Assembly: GCA_031279415.1 (NCBI GenBank)
Contig: JAITIP010000028.1
Coordinates: 1-48,210, forward strand
Source: Candidatus Endomicrobium procryptotermitis
Lineage (GTDB): Bacteria > Elusimicrobiota > Endomicrobiia > Endomicrobiales > Endomicrobiaceae
Direction: 5' to 3'
DNA: 48,210 bases
The first letter of the stretch is position 1; each line of letters starts with the position of its first letter. A program made the translations under genes and the position numbers. The notes beneath the pieces are model-generated. The model had not been told where the DNA came from. It was given only the letters and a program-made list of their open reading frames with translations, and made no database searches. Shown in pieces: positions 8,846 to 16,613 of the stretch.

Positions 8846-9321
8846 AAAAAATAATACTTTTGACAATTATTGCAGTTTTGATTATTAATTCTGCTGCTTA
8901 TGCGGGAAACATCAAATTAGATTTTTCCAAAGCTAAGCCTGTAAATGCTTTTGTGCGTTCAGCGTTAATGCCAGGCTGGGGGCAGGGATGGAATAATCAG
9001 CCCGTAAAAGCGTGGGTTACTTTTGGAGTTTTTGCAGTTTCAGCTGCAGGAGCGTTTTATTTTAATTCTCAGGCCTTCCATAAATATGAAAAGCATGAAA
9101 TCAGCGGTAAATATTATGACGAATATGAAAGTAATTATACGACTTCTCAGATTTTAACTTTTGTCGCTATCGGAACATGGCTTTATTCGATTGTCGACGC
9201 GTATTTCGTAAGCAAACATCAGATAGATTTGCTGCCTCCAGTTACGTCGTATTTAAATTTTTATTATGATGATAAAAATGACGCCTATTATTTGATATAT
9301 TCTAAAAGGTTTGATATTTGA
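8842..9321 (+). CDS. DUF5683-like membrane protein
   Basis: A 159-residue protein with an N-terminal signal or membrane segment (KIILLTIIAVLIINSAAYAG), a short FVRSALMPGWGQGWNNQPVKAW motif region typical of DUF5683, and two further hydrophobic segments (WVTFGVFAVSAAGAFYF and LTFVAIGTWLYSIVDAYF) flanking a charged Tyr-rich loop. DUF5683 proteins are found in diderm bacteria next to outer-membrane proteins, and their function is unknown. It overlaps the preceding lipoprotein gene by ATGA, so the two are coupled. It may help assemble or localise the beta-sandwich proteins, but this is only a context guess. Confidence 0.65.
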   Translation: MKKIILLTIIAVLIINSAAYAGNIKLDFSKAKPVNAFVRSALMPGWGQGWNNQPVKAWVTFGVFAVSAAGAFYFNSQAFHKYEKHEISGKYYDEYESNYTTSQILTFVAIGTWLYSIVDAYFVSKHQIDLLPPVTSYLNFYYDDKNDAYYLIYSKRFDI

Positions 9322-9347
9322 CAAATAAATCGTTATATATGTAATAT
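9318..9347 (+). promoter_or_regulatory. possible promoter before paralogue 4
   Basis: TTGACA (9318-9323) overlaps the end of the upstream gene. It is followed after 18 bases by TAATAT (9342-9347); a perfect TATAAT at 9345-9350 is 21 bases away. It suggests that 9382-10332 can be transcribed separately from the genes before it. Confidence 0.45.
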
Positions 9348-9381
9348 AATACATTTTATTACGCGAGGATATAATTATAAA

Positions 9382-10332
9382 ATGGACAATAAAAAGACTA
9401 CTGTTATGCTTATAATTCTTTTAGTGATTCTCATTGTTCTTATGTTTTTAAGAGCATGTGGCATGGGACCATGGTATGATAAAAAAGATCAAGACAAAAA
9501 TGAAAATATTAAGCCTATTGAATCTGAAGTTTTTACCGTTAAAAACGATACTAATACGGTAAATATTTCTATAAATGAAGTAACAGTTGGCTCAAATACG
9601 GTTACTGCTGTAATTGAAGAGGAAATTGTAAAAGAAGAACCTAAACCAAAGCATGAGGTGCTTGAACCAAAACCTGTCGTATCTAAACCTGTTCCTAAGC
9701 CGGCTGTAAAACCAAAACCAAAACCTAAACCAATATCTAAATCGGATTTACCGAAGCCTGCCGTGCAAAAACCAAAAAAAGAAGTTGTTACTACGCCCGT
9801 TTTTACGAACAAATCAGGGTTTAAACCTTTTTATGTATATAGTGAGGTAGGCATAAAAGAGAATCATTATTCGCCTTATGGTATGATGGGCGATATCAGT
9901 TCTCTTACTATAGAACAAAGTTCCAATGAAAATCCTCATTCTGGCAAAACATGTATAAAAGTTATTTATGATCCTAAAGGCAAGTCCGGCTGGTCAGGCA
10001 TGTATTGGACTGAACCAGCAAACAACTGGGGAGACAAAGGTTTTGGGTTTAATCTTACAGGAGCGGAACGAATTTCTTTCTGGGCAAGGGGAGAAGAAGG
10101 CGGTGAAATTATAAGTAATTTTATAATGGGCGGTGTTCAAGGCAAACAATATGAAGATTCCGATTCAAGAGCCATAGGACCGATAGAGCTTACGTCGGAA
10201 TGGAAACAATATTTTATTTATCTTGAAGAAGCCGACTTGTCAAATATCATCGGCGGTTTTTGTTTTACAATTACAAAATCAAACAACGCAATGGGTGCGA
10301 TATTTTATCTGGATGATATAGTTTATGAGTAG
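9382..10332 (+). CDS. membrane-anchored beta-sandwich protein with Pro/Lys periplasm-spanning linker (paralogue 4)
   Basis: A 316-residue protein of three parts. Residues of about 5-26 (TTVMLIILLVILIVLMFL) are an uncleaved signal anchor. Residues of about 85-135 are a Pro-Lys-Glu repeat region (KPKPKPKP and similar), the type of stiff extended linker used by TonB and other periplasm-crossing proteins. From about 148 a complete Trp-rich module follows: SPYGMMGDISS, SGKTCIKVIY, GWSGMYWTEPANNWGDK, FGFNLTGAERISFWARG, and FYLDDIVYE. So the same module released or lipid-anchored elsewhere in the cluster is here tethered to the inner membrane and held out across the periplasm. It is not a TonB protein: no TonB C-terminal domain is present. 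Confidence 0.75.
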   Translation: MDNKKTTVMLIILLVILIVLMFLRACGMGPWYDKKDQDKNENIKPIESEVFTVKNDTNTVNISINEVTVGSNTVTAVIEEEIVKEEPKPKHEVLEPKPVVSKPVPKPAVKPKPKPKPISKSDLPKPAVQKPKKEVVTTPVFTNKSGFKPFYVYSEVGIKENHYSPYGMMGDISSLTIEQSSNENPHSGKTCIKVIYDPKGKSGWSGMYWTEPANNWGDKGFGFNLTGAERISFWARGEEGGEIISNFIMGGVQGKQYEDSDSRAIGPIELTSEWKQYFIYLEEADLSNIIGGFCFTITKSNNAMGAIFYLDDIVYE

Positions 10333-10456
10333 AAATGTCGCCCGCCAGGTCTGTCATCAATATTGTTTTCTATTTCATTGTGACTTTCACCACAATTTAT
10401 GTTTGTAGTTTGTCGTTGCCAAGTTTTTAAGCTTAATAATAAAAGAGGAGAAGAGT

Positions 10457-11668
10457 ATGAAAAAAATCGTTTTTGTCTTAGTCTCATTCTTAGTGTGTGG
10501 TTTTGTTCTCACCGCTTGTTCGCCAGAGGGGAAAAAGACCAATAAAAACCAACTCTCAAGCCAAATAACCGTAGAAGTAATGCCCGATGTAATAACAGGA
10601 AGAATAACTGCAAGTAATCCTTCGCACACATTGATGTCCATTGTTAAAAATAACGGTGTTGTTCAGCCAAATGTATCGGTCACTTGGAATGTATATCCTT
10701 CAACTATGGGGGTTTGCATTCCCAAACAGTCTTCTTCTACGGTATTTACAGCTGATACAACTCAAACAGGGAGCGGAACAATAATCGCTTCTTATAATGG
10801 AGTAAATTCTGCTCCCGTCAACTTTTCTATAAATGAAGAACCATTGATAATCGATTCAGTTGTAATATCTCCTTCGGTGACACAAAGTATCGTCAGTACG
10901 CAGACAGTTACATTTACGGCTACGGCAAAAGCTGGAACTACTACTGTTACAGGAGTTGGAACCCAGATAACTTGGACGGTAACAGGACCCGGCAGCATAT
11001 CTCCAAATCCCAGCAACAGCGGCTCTTCTGTTACATTTACTCCTTCTGGCACTGCAGGCAATGCAGCCGTTAAAGCAAGCTATGGTACTGTAAACAGCAG
11101 TGTTGTCAATGTTGTAATAAGTACTGGGACTGGAGGTGAAAGCTCTACAAAGTTTTTAGTATATAGCGATGCAGGGTTGACTACTGAAAGCGGAGGGATA
11201 AATTATAGTGAATTTGTTTGGACATATCCCTCAGGGCAAGAAGCATCTCCTTGTGCTTTGATGACTGAAAAAACAGATGGTGGTGGTGCTCCTGGTGATA
11301 CCTCTAAATATTTTGTAATAATAAATAATTATGATGCACAAACTAATAAAGTGTGTGGTTGGAATTTTAAATTGTATACGAAAAAAGATTTGACAGCTTA
11401 TACTAAACTAGTTTTTTATGCAAAAGGAACTACAGCTTCAGATAAATTATCCGTTGAATTTGGCAGTGTTAACAATGGAGATAGTGGATATTTAAGTACA
11501 CCAAAGCTTTTTAATCTAACTACATCATGGCAGAAATATGAAATTGATATATCTGCCATTAATAGAACTTCAATAGGAATTCTTGCCAATTTTATTTTTG
11601 CAAATGAAGCCAAACATGGTAACATACCAAATGAAACTGTATATATAGATTATATTTATTTTGAATAA
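10457..11668 (+). CDS. lipoprotein with two Ig-like domains and a C-terminal beta-sandwich module (paralogue 5)
   Basis: A 403-residue protein. The lipobox LTAC puts the lipid-modified cysteine at C21. Two bacterial Ig-like (Big-type) domains follow, about 35-130 and 133-228, rich in Thr/Ser/Val with TVTFTATAKAG and SGSSVTFTPSGTAGNA. A Gly/Ser hinge (STGTGGESS) leads to a C-terminal module of about 170 residues (FLVYSDAGLTTESG, KLVFYAKG, WQKYEIDISAI, VYIDYIYFE) that is a remote relative of the neighbouring modules, again without the PANNWG core. Ig stalks plus a terminal binding module suit display on the cell surface. A strong terminator follows, closing the cluster. Confidence 0.75.
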   Translation: MKKIVFVLVSFLVCGFVLTACSPEGKKTNKNQLSSQITVEVMPDVITGRITASNPSHTLMSIVKNNGVVQPNVSVTWNVYPSTMGVCIPKQSSSTVFTADTTQTGSGTIIASYNGVNSAPVNFSINEEPLIIDSVVISPSVTQSIVSTQTVTFTATAKAGTTTVTGVGTQITWTVTGPGSISPNPSNSGSSVTFTPSGTAGNAAVKASYGTVNSSVVNVVISTGTGGESSTKFLVYSDAGLTTESGGINYSEFVWTYPSGQEASPCALMTEKTDGGGAPGDTSKYFVIINNYDAQTNKVCGWNFKLYTKKDLTAYTKLVFYAKGTTASDKLSVEFGSVNNGDSGYLSTPKLFNLTTSWQKYEIDISAINRTSIGILANFIFANEAKHGNIPNETVYIDYIYFE

Positions 11669-11683
11669 ATAAGCTGCTTTATA

Positions 11684-11716
11684 AAAAAGGCGGTCGCTTA
11701 AAAGCGCCGCCTTTTT
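11684..11716 (+). terminator. rho-independent terminator closing the beta-sandwich cluster
   Basis: AAAAAGGCGG pairs with CCGCCTTTTT, and an inner CGCTT pairs with AAGCG; the stem is GC-rich and ends in a U-run. The A-run in front means it may also work on the other strand. Confidence 0.85.
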
Positions 11717-11847
11717 AATTTATCTATTAGTTACAGTTGCACTATGCCATTACGACCTCATTAATTTTGTATAATATCACAACCAAAATTAACACTTAGA
11801 AAAGATACTGTAAATGCTGCGTGCAGCTCTGACTGTCGGGAGGATAA

Positions 11848-13890
11848 ATGTCTAAAATAAAAGAAGATATATCAATGTCATACTGGAAAAATGAAGACGA
11901 TGTTGACGATTATGTAAAAAGATGCTTTGACAAATTGGGCAAAAGAAAAAACATTGACTATACTCAAAAGTCGTCAATGTCCTACTATATGAAAGAAGCA
12001 CTTAAAAGTTCTGCAAAAACCAAACAGAAATCAAATTTCGGCGTGCCTGATTTTCAAATTGAAAAATTCAAACAAAACAACACAATTTTACCTGTGATAA
12101 TTGAAAATAAATTTCATTTAAACAGACTCATATTTAAGCCTAATAAAGATATAAAACAAGATGATAAGTCAATCAGCGCTTATGCCGTCAACGGAGCTTT
12201 ATATTACGCTAAAAATATGATTGCAAGCGGCAAATATCGCGAAGTTATCGCCATAGGCTGCGCCGGCGACAATGCCGCAAACGTTCAAATCAAAGTTTAT
12301 TATGTCTACGGCTCTTCGGAAGGCGCCTATAAAGAAATGTCAAATTATATATCTTTTGACTTTTTGGAAAACCAAAAAACCTTTAATGATTTTTATAAAA
12401 ACGCCACTATTACCGAAGAAGATAAGCATAAAATTTTAATTAACAGCCGTGAAAAACTTCAAAAATACGCCAAAGAATTAAATAAATTAATGCATAATCA
12501 CTCAATCACTGCTCCGCAAAGGGTTTTATATGTTTCAGGCATGCTTCTTTCAATGCAAAGTTTATTTGGCAAGGATAATGAGCTTCTCAAAACAGGGCTT
12601 ATCCCTGACGATTTAAAAGACTTGCAAACGAATTCAGGCAGAGACGGCGTGATAATAGTAAATCAAATAGAAAATTATTTAGAATCCAGAGATGTGCCGC
12701 AAGATAAACGCGGCTTAATGCTTTCTGAATTTAATGAAATCAAAAAAGCTCCGCTGCGCGATAAAACGACCGAGCGTGACAAATTAGTTGAAAAACTACT
12801 CAATAAAGAATCCAGCGTCAATAAGCAGATTTTTACTTATATTTACGAAAATATTTATAAATCCATAGACGGCATGGCAGGACATCTTGATATTATGGGC
12901 GAAATGTACAGCGAGTTTTTAAAGTATGCTCTCGGCGATGGGAAAGAATTAGGAATTGTTTTAACGCCGCCGTATGTTACAAAAATGATGGCTCAAATTT
13001 TAGGTGTTGACAAAGATTCTAAAGTTATGGATCTAGCCACAGGCTCGGCAGGTTTTTTAATTTCGGCAATGCAAATAATGATTGAGCAGATAGAAAAAGA
13101 ATATGGCAAAGGTTCTACAAAGGCAAATAACAAAATAGAAAAAATTAAAAAAGAACAGCTTTTAGGAGTTGAATTAAATATCCAAATGTTTACGCTGGCT
13201 TCAACAAATATGATTTTAAGAGGCGACGGCTCGTCAAATATCAAAGCCGCCGACTCGTTTAAAGAACCTCCTAAACTTTATCGCGATTTCAGAGCTGATA
13301 AACTGCTTTTAAATCCGCCTTTTACTTTTGAGGAAAACGGAATGCCATTTTTGAAGTTTGGCTTAGAAAATATGAAAATCGGCGGCAAAGCGGCAATTAT
13401 TATTCAAGATTCTGCAGGAAACGGCAAGGCGATAAAATCAAATAAAGAAATATTAAGGCATAATCAGCTTATAGCAAGTATTAAAATGCCCGTTGATTTA
13501 TTTGTGCCTATGGCCGGGGTACAGACTTCGATTTATATTGTAGAGCATACAGGAAAGCCTCACGATGAGTCAAAGCAGGTGAAATTTATAGATTTTAGAA
13601 ACGACGGCTATAAAAGAACCGAGCGCGGTATTATTGAATCGGACAACCCCGTCCAAAGATATCAAGACATTGTTCAAATTTTTAAAAATGGAAAAACTGC
13701 CAAAGTCAAAGCTGCGTGGAATTTAGAAAAGCAATTCGTTATGGAAGAAATAGATGACAGCGGTGTGGGTTGGAATTTTGACCAACACCAAAAAATTGAC
13801 ACAAAACCGACTGAAGCCGATTTTATGAAAGTTGTAAGCGATTATTTGGCATGGGAAGTAAAGCAAGTTTTAACGGCAGATAACAGTTAA
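11848..13890 (+). CDS. BcgI-like fused restriction nuclease / N6-adenine methyltransferase
   Basis: A 680-residue protein whose partner is the S-type subunit just downstream. The N-terminal domain has a PD-(D/E)xK nuclease pattern: V-P-D68, then I-E86-N-K88 at the end of a hydrophobic strand. The second half is a gamma-class N6-adenine methyltransferase of the HsdM type, with the SAM-binding motif DLATGSAGF (395-403) and catalytic NPPF (489-492). Cleavage and methylation in one chain with a separate specificity subunit is the type IIB arrangement of BcgI; a type I system would instead need a separate HsdR helicase, and none is present here. GGGAGG precedes the start. No truncation is seen, so this subunit looks intact. 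Confidence 0.85.
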   Translation: MSKIKEDISMSYWKNEDDVDDYVKRCFDKLGKRKNIDYTQKSSMSYYMKEALKSSAKTKQKSNFGVPDFQIEKFKQNNTILPVIIENKFHLNRLIFKPNKDIKQDDKSISAYAVNGALYYAKNMIASGKYREVIAIGCAGDNAANVQIKVYYVYGSSEGAYKEMSNYISFDFLENQKTFNDFYKNATITEEDKHKILINSREKLQKYAKELNKLMHNHSITAPQRVLYVSGMLLSMQSLFGKDNELLKTGLIPDDLKDLQTNSGRDGVIIVNQIENYLESRDVPQDKRGLMLSEFNEIKKAPLRDKTTERDKLVEKLLNKESSVNKQIFTYIYENIYKSIDGMAGHLDIMGEMYSEFLKYALGDGKELGIVLTPPYVTKMMAQILGVDKDSKVMDLATGSAGFLISAMQIMIEQIEKEYGKGSTKANNKIEKIKKEQLLGVELNIQMFTLASTNMILRGDGSSNIKAADSFKEPPKLYRDFRADKLLLNPPFTFEENGMPFLKFGLENMKIGGKAAIIIQDSAGNGKAIKSNKEILRHNQLIASIKMPVDLFVPMAGVQTSIYIVEHTGKPHDESKQVKFIDFRNDGYKRTERGIIESDNPVQRYQDIVQIFKNGKTAKVKAAWNLEKQFVMEEIDDSGVGWNFDQHQKIDTKPTEADFMKVVSDYLAWEVKQVLTADNS

Positions 13891-13932
13891 AAAAAGCGGC
13901 TTGGCAGCGGCAAAATACAAAAAGGCAAATAA

Positions 13933-14547
13933 ATGCAATATAAAAAATTTAGAATCGGAGATTTATTTTATAAACCTGATTTAAAATTTATCGGTGAATA
14001 TCCGTTTAAATATATAAAACGCGGCAATTTATCTAAAATTAGAAATAAAGAGTTTGATTTACCTCTTGTTAATGCAAAGCATGGCGATAACGGCATTATG
14101 TATTATGGCCGCTTGTCAGACTTTGAATATGTAGAAAACAGCATTGCCATTATTGCCGACGGTGCCGTTTCCACGGGCGATGTATATCCCCAAATTCATA
14201 AAACAGGAGTTTTGTATAATGCGTATTTAATCAAGCCTTTTACAGATTTAAAAAGGGAAGCGTTAATTTATTTATCTGTAGTTATTAAAAAATCTGTTAA
14301 ATTAAAATTTAGCTATGAAAATAAGGCGACTTGGAATAAAATTAAAACTGAACAAATTGAACTTCCAGTAATGTCTGAAGGCAGTCCAGACTACGACTAT
14401 ATGACCGCTCGCATTCGCGAGCTTGAAGCCGCTCGCATTCGCGAGCTTGAAGCCTATTTAAAAGTTACAGGATTAAGAGATTATATACTTACGGAAAAAG
14501 AGAAAAAGATTTTAGTTGATTATCGTCGGGGGGGGGGGGGGGGGTAA
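13933..14547 (+). CDS. specificity (S) subunit, first target-recognition domain, ending at a 17-G tract
   Basis: A 204-residue S-type protein for the fused enzyme upstream. Residues 1-155 form one target-recognition domain (KKFRIGDLFYKPDL, LPLVNAKHGDNG, IELPVMSEGSPDYDYM). The conserved linker follows: ARIRELEA twice in tandem, then YLKVTGLRDYILTEKEK. The frame then enters an uninterrupted run of 17 G (14528-14544), reads Gly codons and stops at TAA immediately after. A second recognition domain continues in another frame. With 18 or 15 G the two would join into an S protein of about 380 residues; with 17 G a half-S is made. In EcoR124-type and NgoAV-type systems half-S proteins can pair and give symmetric target sites, so the short form may still work. 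Confidence 0.85.
   Translation: MQYKKFRIGDLFYKPDLKFIGEYPFKYIKRGNLSKIRNKEFDLPLVNAKHGDNGIMYYGRLSDFEYVENSIAIIADGAVSTGDVYPQIHKTGVLYNAYLIKPFTDLKREALIYLSVVIKKSVKLKFSYENKATWNKIKTEQIELPVMSEGSPDYDYMTARIRELEAARIRELEAYLKVTGLRDYILTEKEKKILVDYRRGGGGG
14407..14454 (+). repeat. 24-bp perfect tandem duplication in the S-subunit linker
   Basis: Two identical 24-base units (14407-14430 and 14431-14454), each encoding ARIRELEA. Each unit contains an internal inverted repeat, GCTCGC-attc-GCGAGC. Being a multiple of three, a change in copy number keeps the reading frame but lengthens or shortens the helical spacer between recognition domains. Confidence 0.95.
14528..14544 (+). repeat. 17-G homopolymer tract (candidate phase-variation switch)
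   Basis: Seventeen consecutive G within a low-GC genome, located exactly at the junction between two halves of the S gene. Slippage changes the reading frame: 17 G gives an immediate stop, while 18 or 15 G fuses both halves. The length is as given in the assembly and may vary between reads or cells. Confidence 0.95.
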
Positions 14548-15077
14548 ATTTTAAACCCTTCCGTATAGGTGATTTATTTTACATTGGCCGAGGTAATATC
14601 CAAAATCAGAATCAACTAGTACCCGATAAAAATGGTATTTCTTTTATTGCTCAAAACGATAACTCAAACGGTCATGTTAAGAAAGTCAAACAAGAATTCA
14701 ATAAAGTATTCCCTAAAAACAGCATTGTCATTGGCAGACAAACTGCGGTTATTTATTTTCAACCGGAGAATTTTATAACTACTGATGGTGTTTTAGTATT
14801 AATGGAAAAAAAACAAAATATAAAAAATTCTGAAATGGGGTTATATATAACTGTCTCTATAAAAAAACAGCTTGAATCATTTAGTTATTCAAATACAGTT
14901 TCGTCGGCAAAACTTAATTCTATTGAAATATTGCTGCCTTGCACTTCAGAAGGCAGTCCAGACTTTGAATATATGACCCAATTCATAAAAATTCAACAGA
15001 AACTTGCGATAAAAAGTGTGATTGAATGGAAAGACAAACAAATTGGAATTACAAAACAAATAACGACAGATTTTTAA
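14548..15077 (+). pseudogene. out-of-frame second target-recognition domain of the S subunit
   Basis: About 176 codons readable from the G tract in the frame that differs from 13933-14547. It begins NFKPFRIGDLFYIGRGN, a clear duplicate of the first domain's start, and runs to EILLPCTSEGSPDFEYM and a C-terminal helix ending ITKQITTDF. There is no start codon or ribosome site near its beginning; the first in-frame ATG (14802) lies inside the domain. It carries no internal stop, so the coding frame has been maintained, as expected for a phase-off segment rather than a decaying pseudogene. Confidence 0.8.
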
Positions 15078-15162
15078 AAATATTTTGAGTAGTAACAAGC
15101 AGGCGGAGTAAAATGAGGATAATTGATATAAAATAAAAAATTTCGGTTAGGAGGGGGAAACA

Positions 15163-15375
15163 ATGTTTGTCAAAGTAAGAGGAACTAAAGCAGGCGTACA
15201 TGGAGAAGGAGAGTTCATAGTAAATTTGGAAAGCATAAAAAGCATTGAAGTTTTGCTCGGTGAAAATAAGATTTTATATTTGTTTGACGATTCAAAAGGA
15301 ATAATGATAAAAGATGAAGATTATGAAAGACTTTACTCTTTGCTTGATGTTAAAGACTGCACGCTTGCTGGTTAA
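15163..15375 (+). CDS. small conserved-looking protein of unknown function
   Basis: A 70-residue acidic protein (MFVKVRGTKAG...) preceded by a very strong ribosome site, AGGAGGGGG, five bases before the ATG. It reads as a compact alpha/beta domain: strand FVKVRG, strand EFIVNLESIKSIEVLLG, strand KILYLFDD, then a short helix DEDYERLYSLL. I do not recognise a family. It lies alone between the S gene and a convergent gene pair. The ribosome site and composition support a real gene. Confidence 0.65.
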   Translation: MFVKVRGTKAGVHGEGEFIVNLESIKSIEVLLGENKILYLFDDSKGIMIKDEDYERLYSLLDVKDCTLAG

Positions 15376-15376
15376 T

Positions 15377-15931
15377 TTATTTTTTTTCAATGCTGCCGAG
15401 TGAAATTGATTTTATAAATTCTTCGGCAGCTTTTTCGTTTTTAACTGAATAAGGGTAAATGCTTAATATCTGCCAAAAATGTGTTTTATACGTTATAAAT
15501 TGCTGTTTAATCCCAAATTTTTTACCGCCTTTTTCAAAAGTTCCCTCAAGAAGAATACTGTCAGCCATTCCGATTTTATTTTCGACAGTTTTATAGTTGA
15601 ACTTATTGTCTTTAAATTTTGCCACAGCTGTACTGATTCCCGACTGAAGTCTGGCTTTGTTTTTATATTCACAGTAATGGACGATATATTCGACTTTTTT
15701 ATATATCGAAGAGTAAAAGTATATGGTTTTAATTTTATCTTTCAGCTGTTCTTTAACGTTTTGCTCGGTAAGTTCCCGTCTGGTTAAAGGCGGCGCGGTA
15801 ATGGTAACAGCGGCCGTTTCAATGTTCTGTTCTATGGGAGCATTCTTTTTTTCCTGATTTTTAGCTGAAATATTTACCGCGGCAAACAGCGCTGCAAGTA
15901 TTACAAATATTATCAATGATTGTTTTGTCAT
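15377..15931 (-). CDS. exported protein of unknown function (second of a tandem pair)
   Basis: A 184-residue protein with an N-terminal signal or membrane segment (SLIIFVILAALFAAVNISA). The mature part has landmarks shared with its upstream neighbour: an early TVTAPPL-like stretch (AAVTITAPPLTRREL), a middle IYKKVEYIVHYCEYKNK, and a late FGIKQQFITYKTHFWQILSIYPYS. The neighbour has VTVTAPLLEKKSL, FYKKAEYSLIYTLYKNE and FWQVLSVFPYS in the same order, so the two arose by tandem duplication. The start overlaps the upstream stop by four bases (ATGA). No function can be assigned. Confidence 0.75.
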   Translation of the reverse strand: MTKQSLIIFVILAALFAAVNISAKNQEKKNAPIEQNIETAAVTITAPPLTRRELTEQNVKEQLKDKIKTIYFYSSIYKKVEYIVHYCEYKNKARLQSGISTAVAKFKDNKFNYKTVENKIGMADSILLEGTFEKGGKKFGIKQQFITYKTHFWQILSIYPYSVKNEKAAEEFIKSISLGSIEKK

Positions 15932-16506
15932 TTTTTCTTTTCCGCCTTATGGACTATGACTTCATCTATGATAACGGAATTTATATAGTTTTTTGACGAC
16001 TCTTTATTTGCCTGTGAATAAGGAAAAACCGAAAGCACTTGCCAGAAATTCAATTTTCTTTTTATCAACAGAATTTCTGCTCCAAATGGTTTTCCATCTA
16101 TGTCAAAAGTTCCAGAAAGCGTAACCATCTTGTCTTCACCTTTGGAATTTTGTGAAACATCGTATTTAAACGATTTTCCTTCAAAAATATTAACAATATT
16201 TTTTTGCGCGTCTTCAAGATTTATTTCGTTTTTATAAAGCGTGTATATCAGCGAATACTCGGCCTTTTTATAAAATGTTCCATAAACGGCAGCATATTCA
16301 ACTGAATCTTTCTGCGACTGTTTAATCTGCTCTTCGTTTAAACTCTTTTTTTCAAGCAGCGGAGCTGTCACAGTTACTGAAGCTTCTTCGATGTATTGTT
16401 TTTTAGGTTCATTTTTTGCAGATTTAAACTGCATTCTTGCATTGCAGGAAATAACTGTAATTCCAACTATCGCCACAAATATCCAAATAAACGTTCTCTT
16501 GCTCAT
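15928..16506 (-). CDS. probable lipoprotein of unknown function (first of a tandem pair)
   Basis: The longest reading frame starts at 16554, but ATG 16506 is better: GAGGAG lies 11 bases upstream, and it places a classical signal with lipobox VISC (C21) at the N-terminus (MSKRTFIWIFVAIVGITVISC). The 192-residue product is homologous to the next gene along its whole length and is a lipid-anchored version of it. It contains a strand-rich C-terminal half (TLSGTFDIDGKPFGAEILLI). It is transcribed divergently from the ABC-F gene and coupled to its paralogue by ATGA. Confidence 0.75.
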   Translation of the reverse strand: MSKRTFIWIFVAIVGITVISCNARMQFKSAKNEPKKQYIEEASVTVTAPLLEKKSLNEEQIKQSQKDSVEYAAVYGTFYKKAEYSLIYTLYKNEINLEDAQKNIVNIFEGKSFKYDVSQNSKGEDKMVTLSGTFDIDGKPFGAEILLIKRKLNFWQVLSVFPYSQANKESSKNYINSVIIDEVIVHKAEKKK

Positions 16507-16613
16507 AATGGAAGAATCTCCTCTAAAATTATTTAAAAATTTCTTATACCGCAAGATATAAGAATTAAATAATATTATATAATATGCAGAAAATTAAAAC
16601 TATATAACGGCAA

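Noticed and set aside
9489-9812. 107-residue minus-strand Gly/Phe-rich ORF
   Set aside because: Mirror of the Pro/Lys repeat region of the real plus-strand gene.
9382-10332. TonB protein
   Set aside because: The anchor and Pro/Lys linker fit, but the C-terminus is the Trp-rich module and no TonB domain is present.
14802-15077. Independent 91-residue gene starting at ATG 14802
   Set aside because: It is the C-terminal half of the second recognition domain, whose coding signal extends back to the G tract; there is no ribosome site at 14802.
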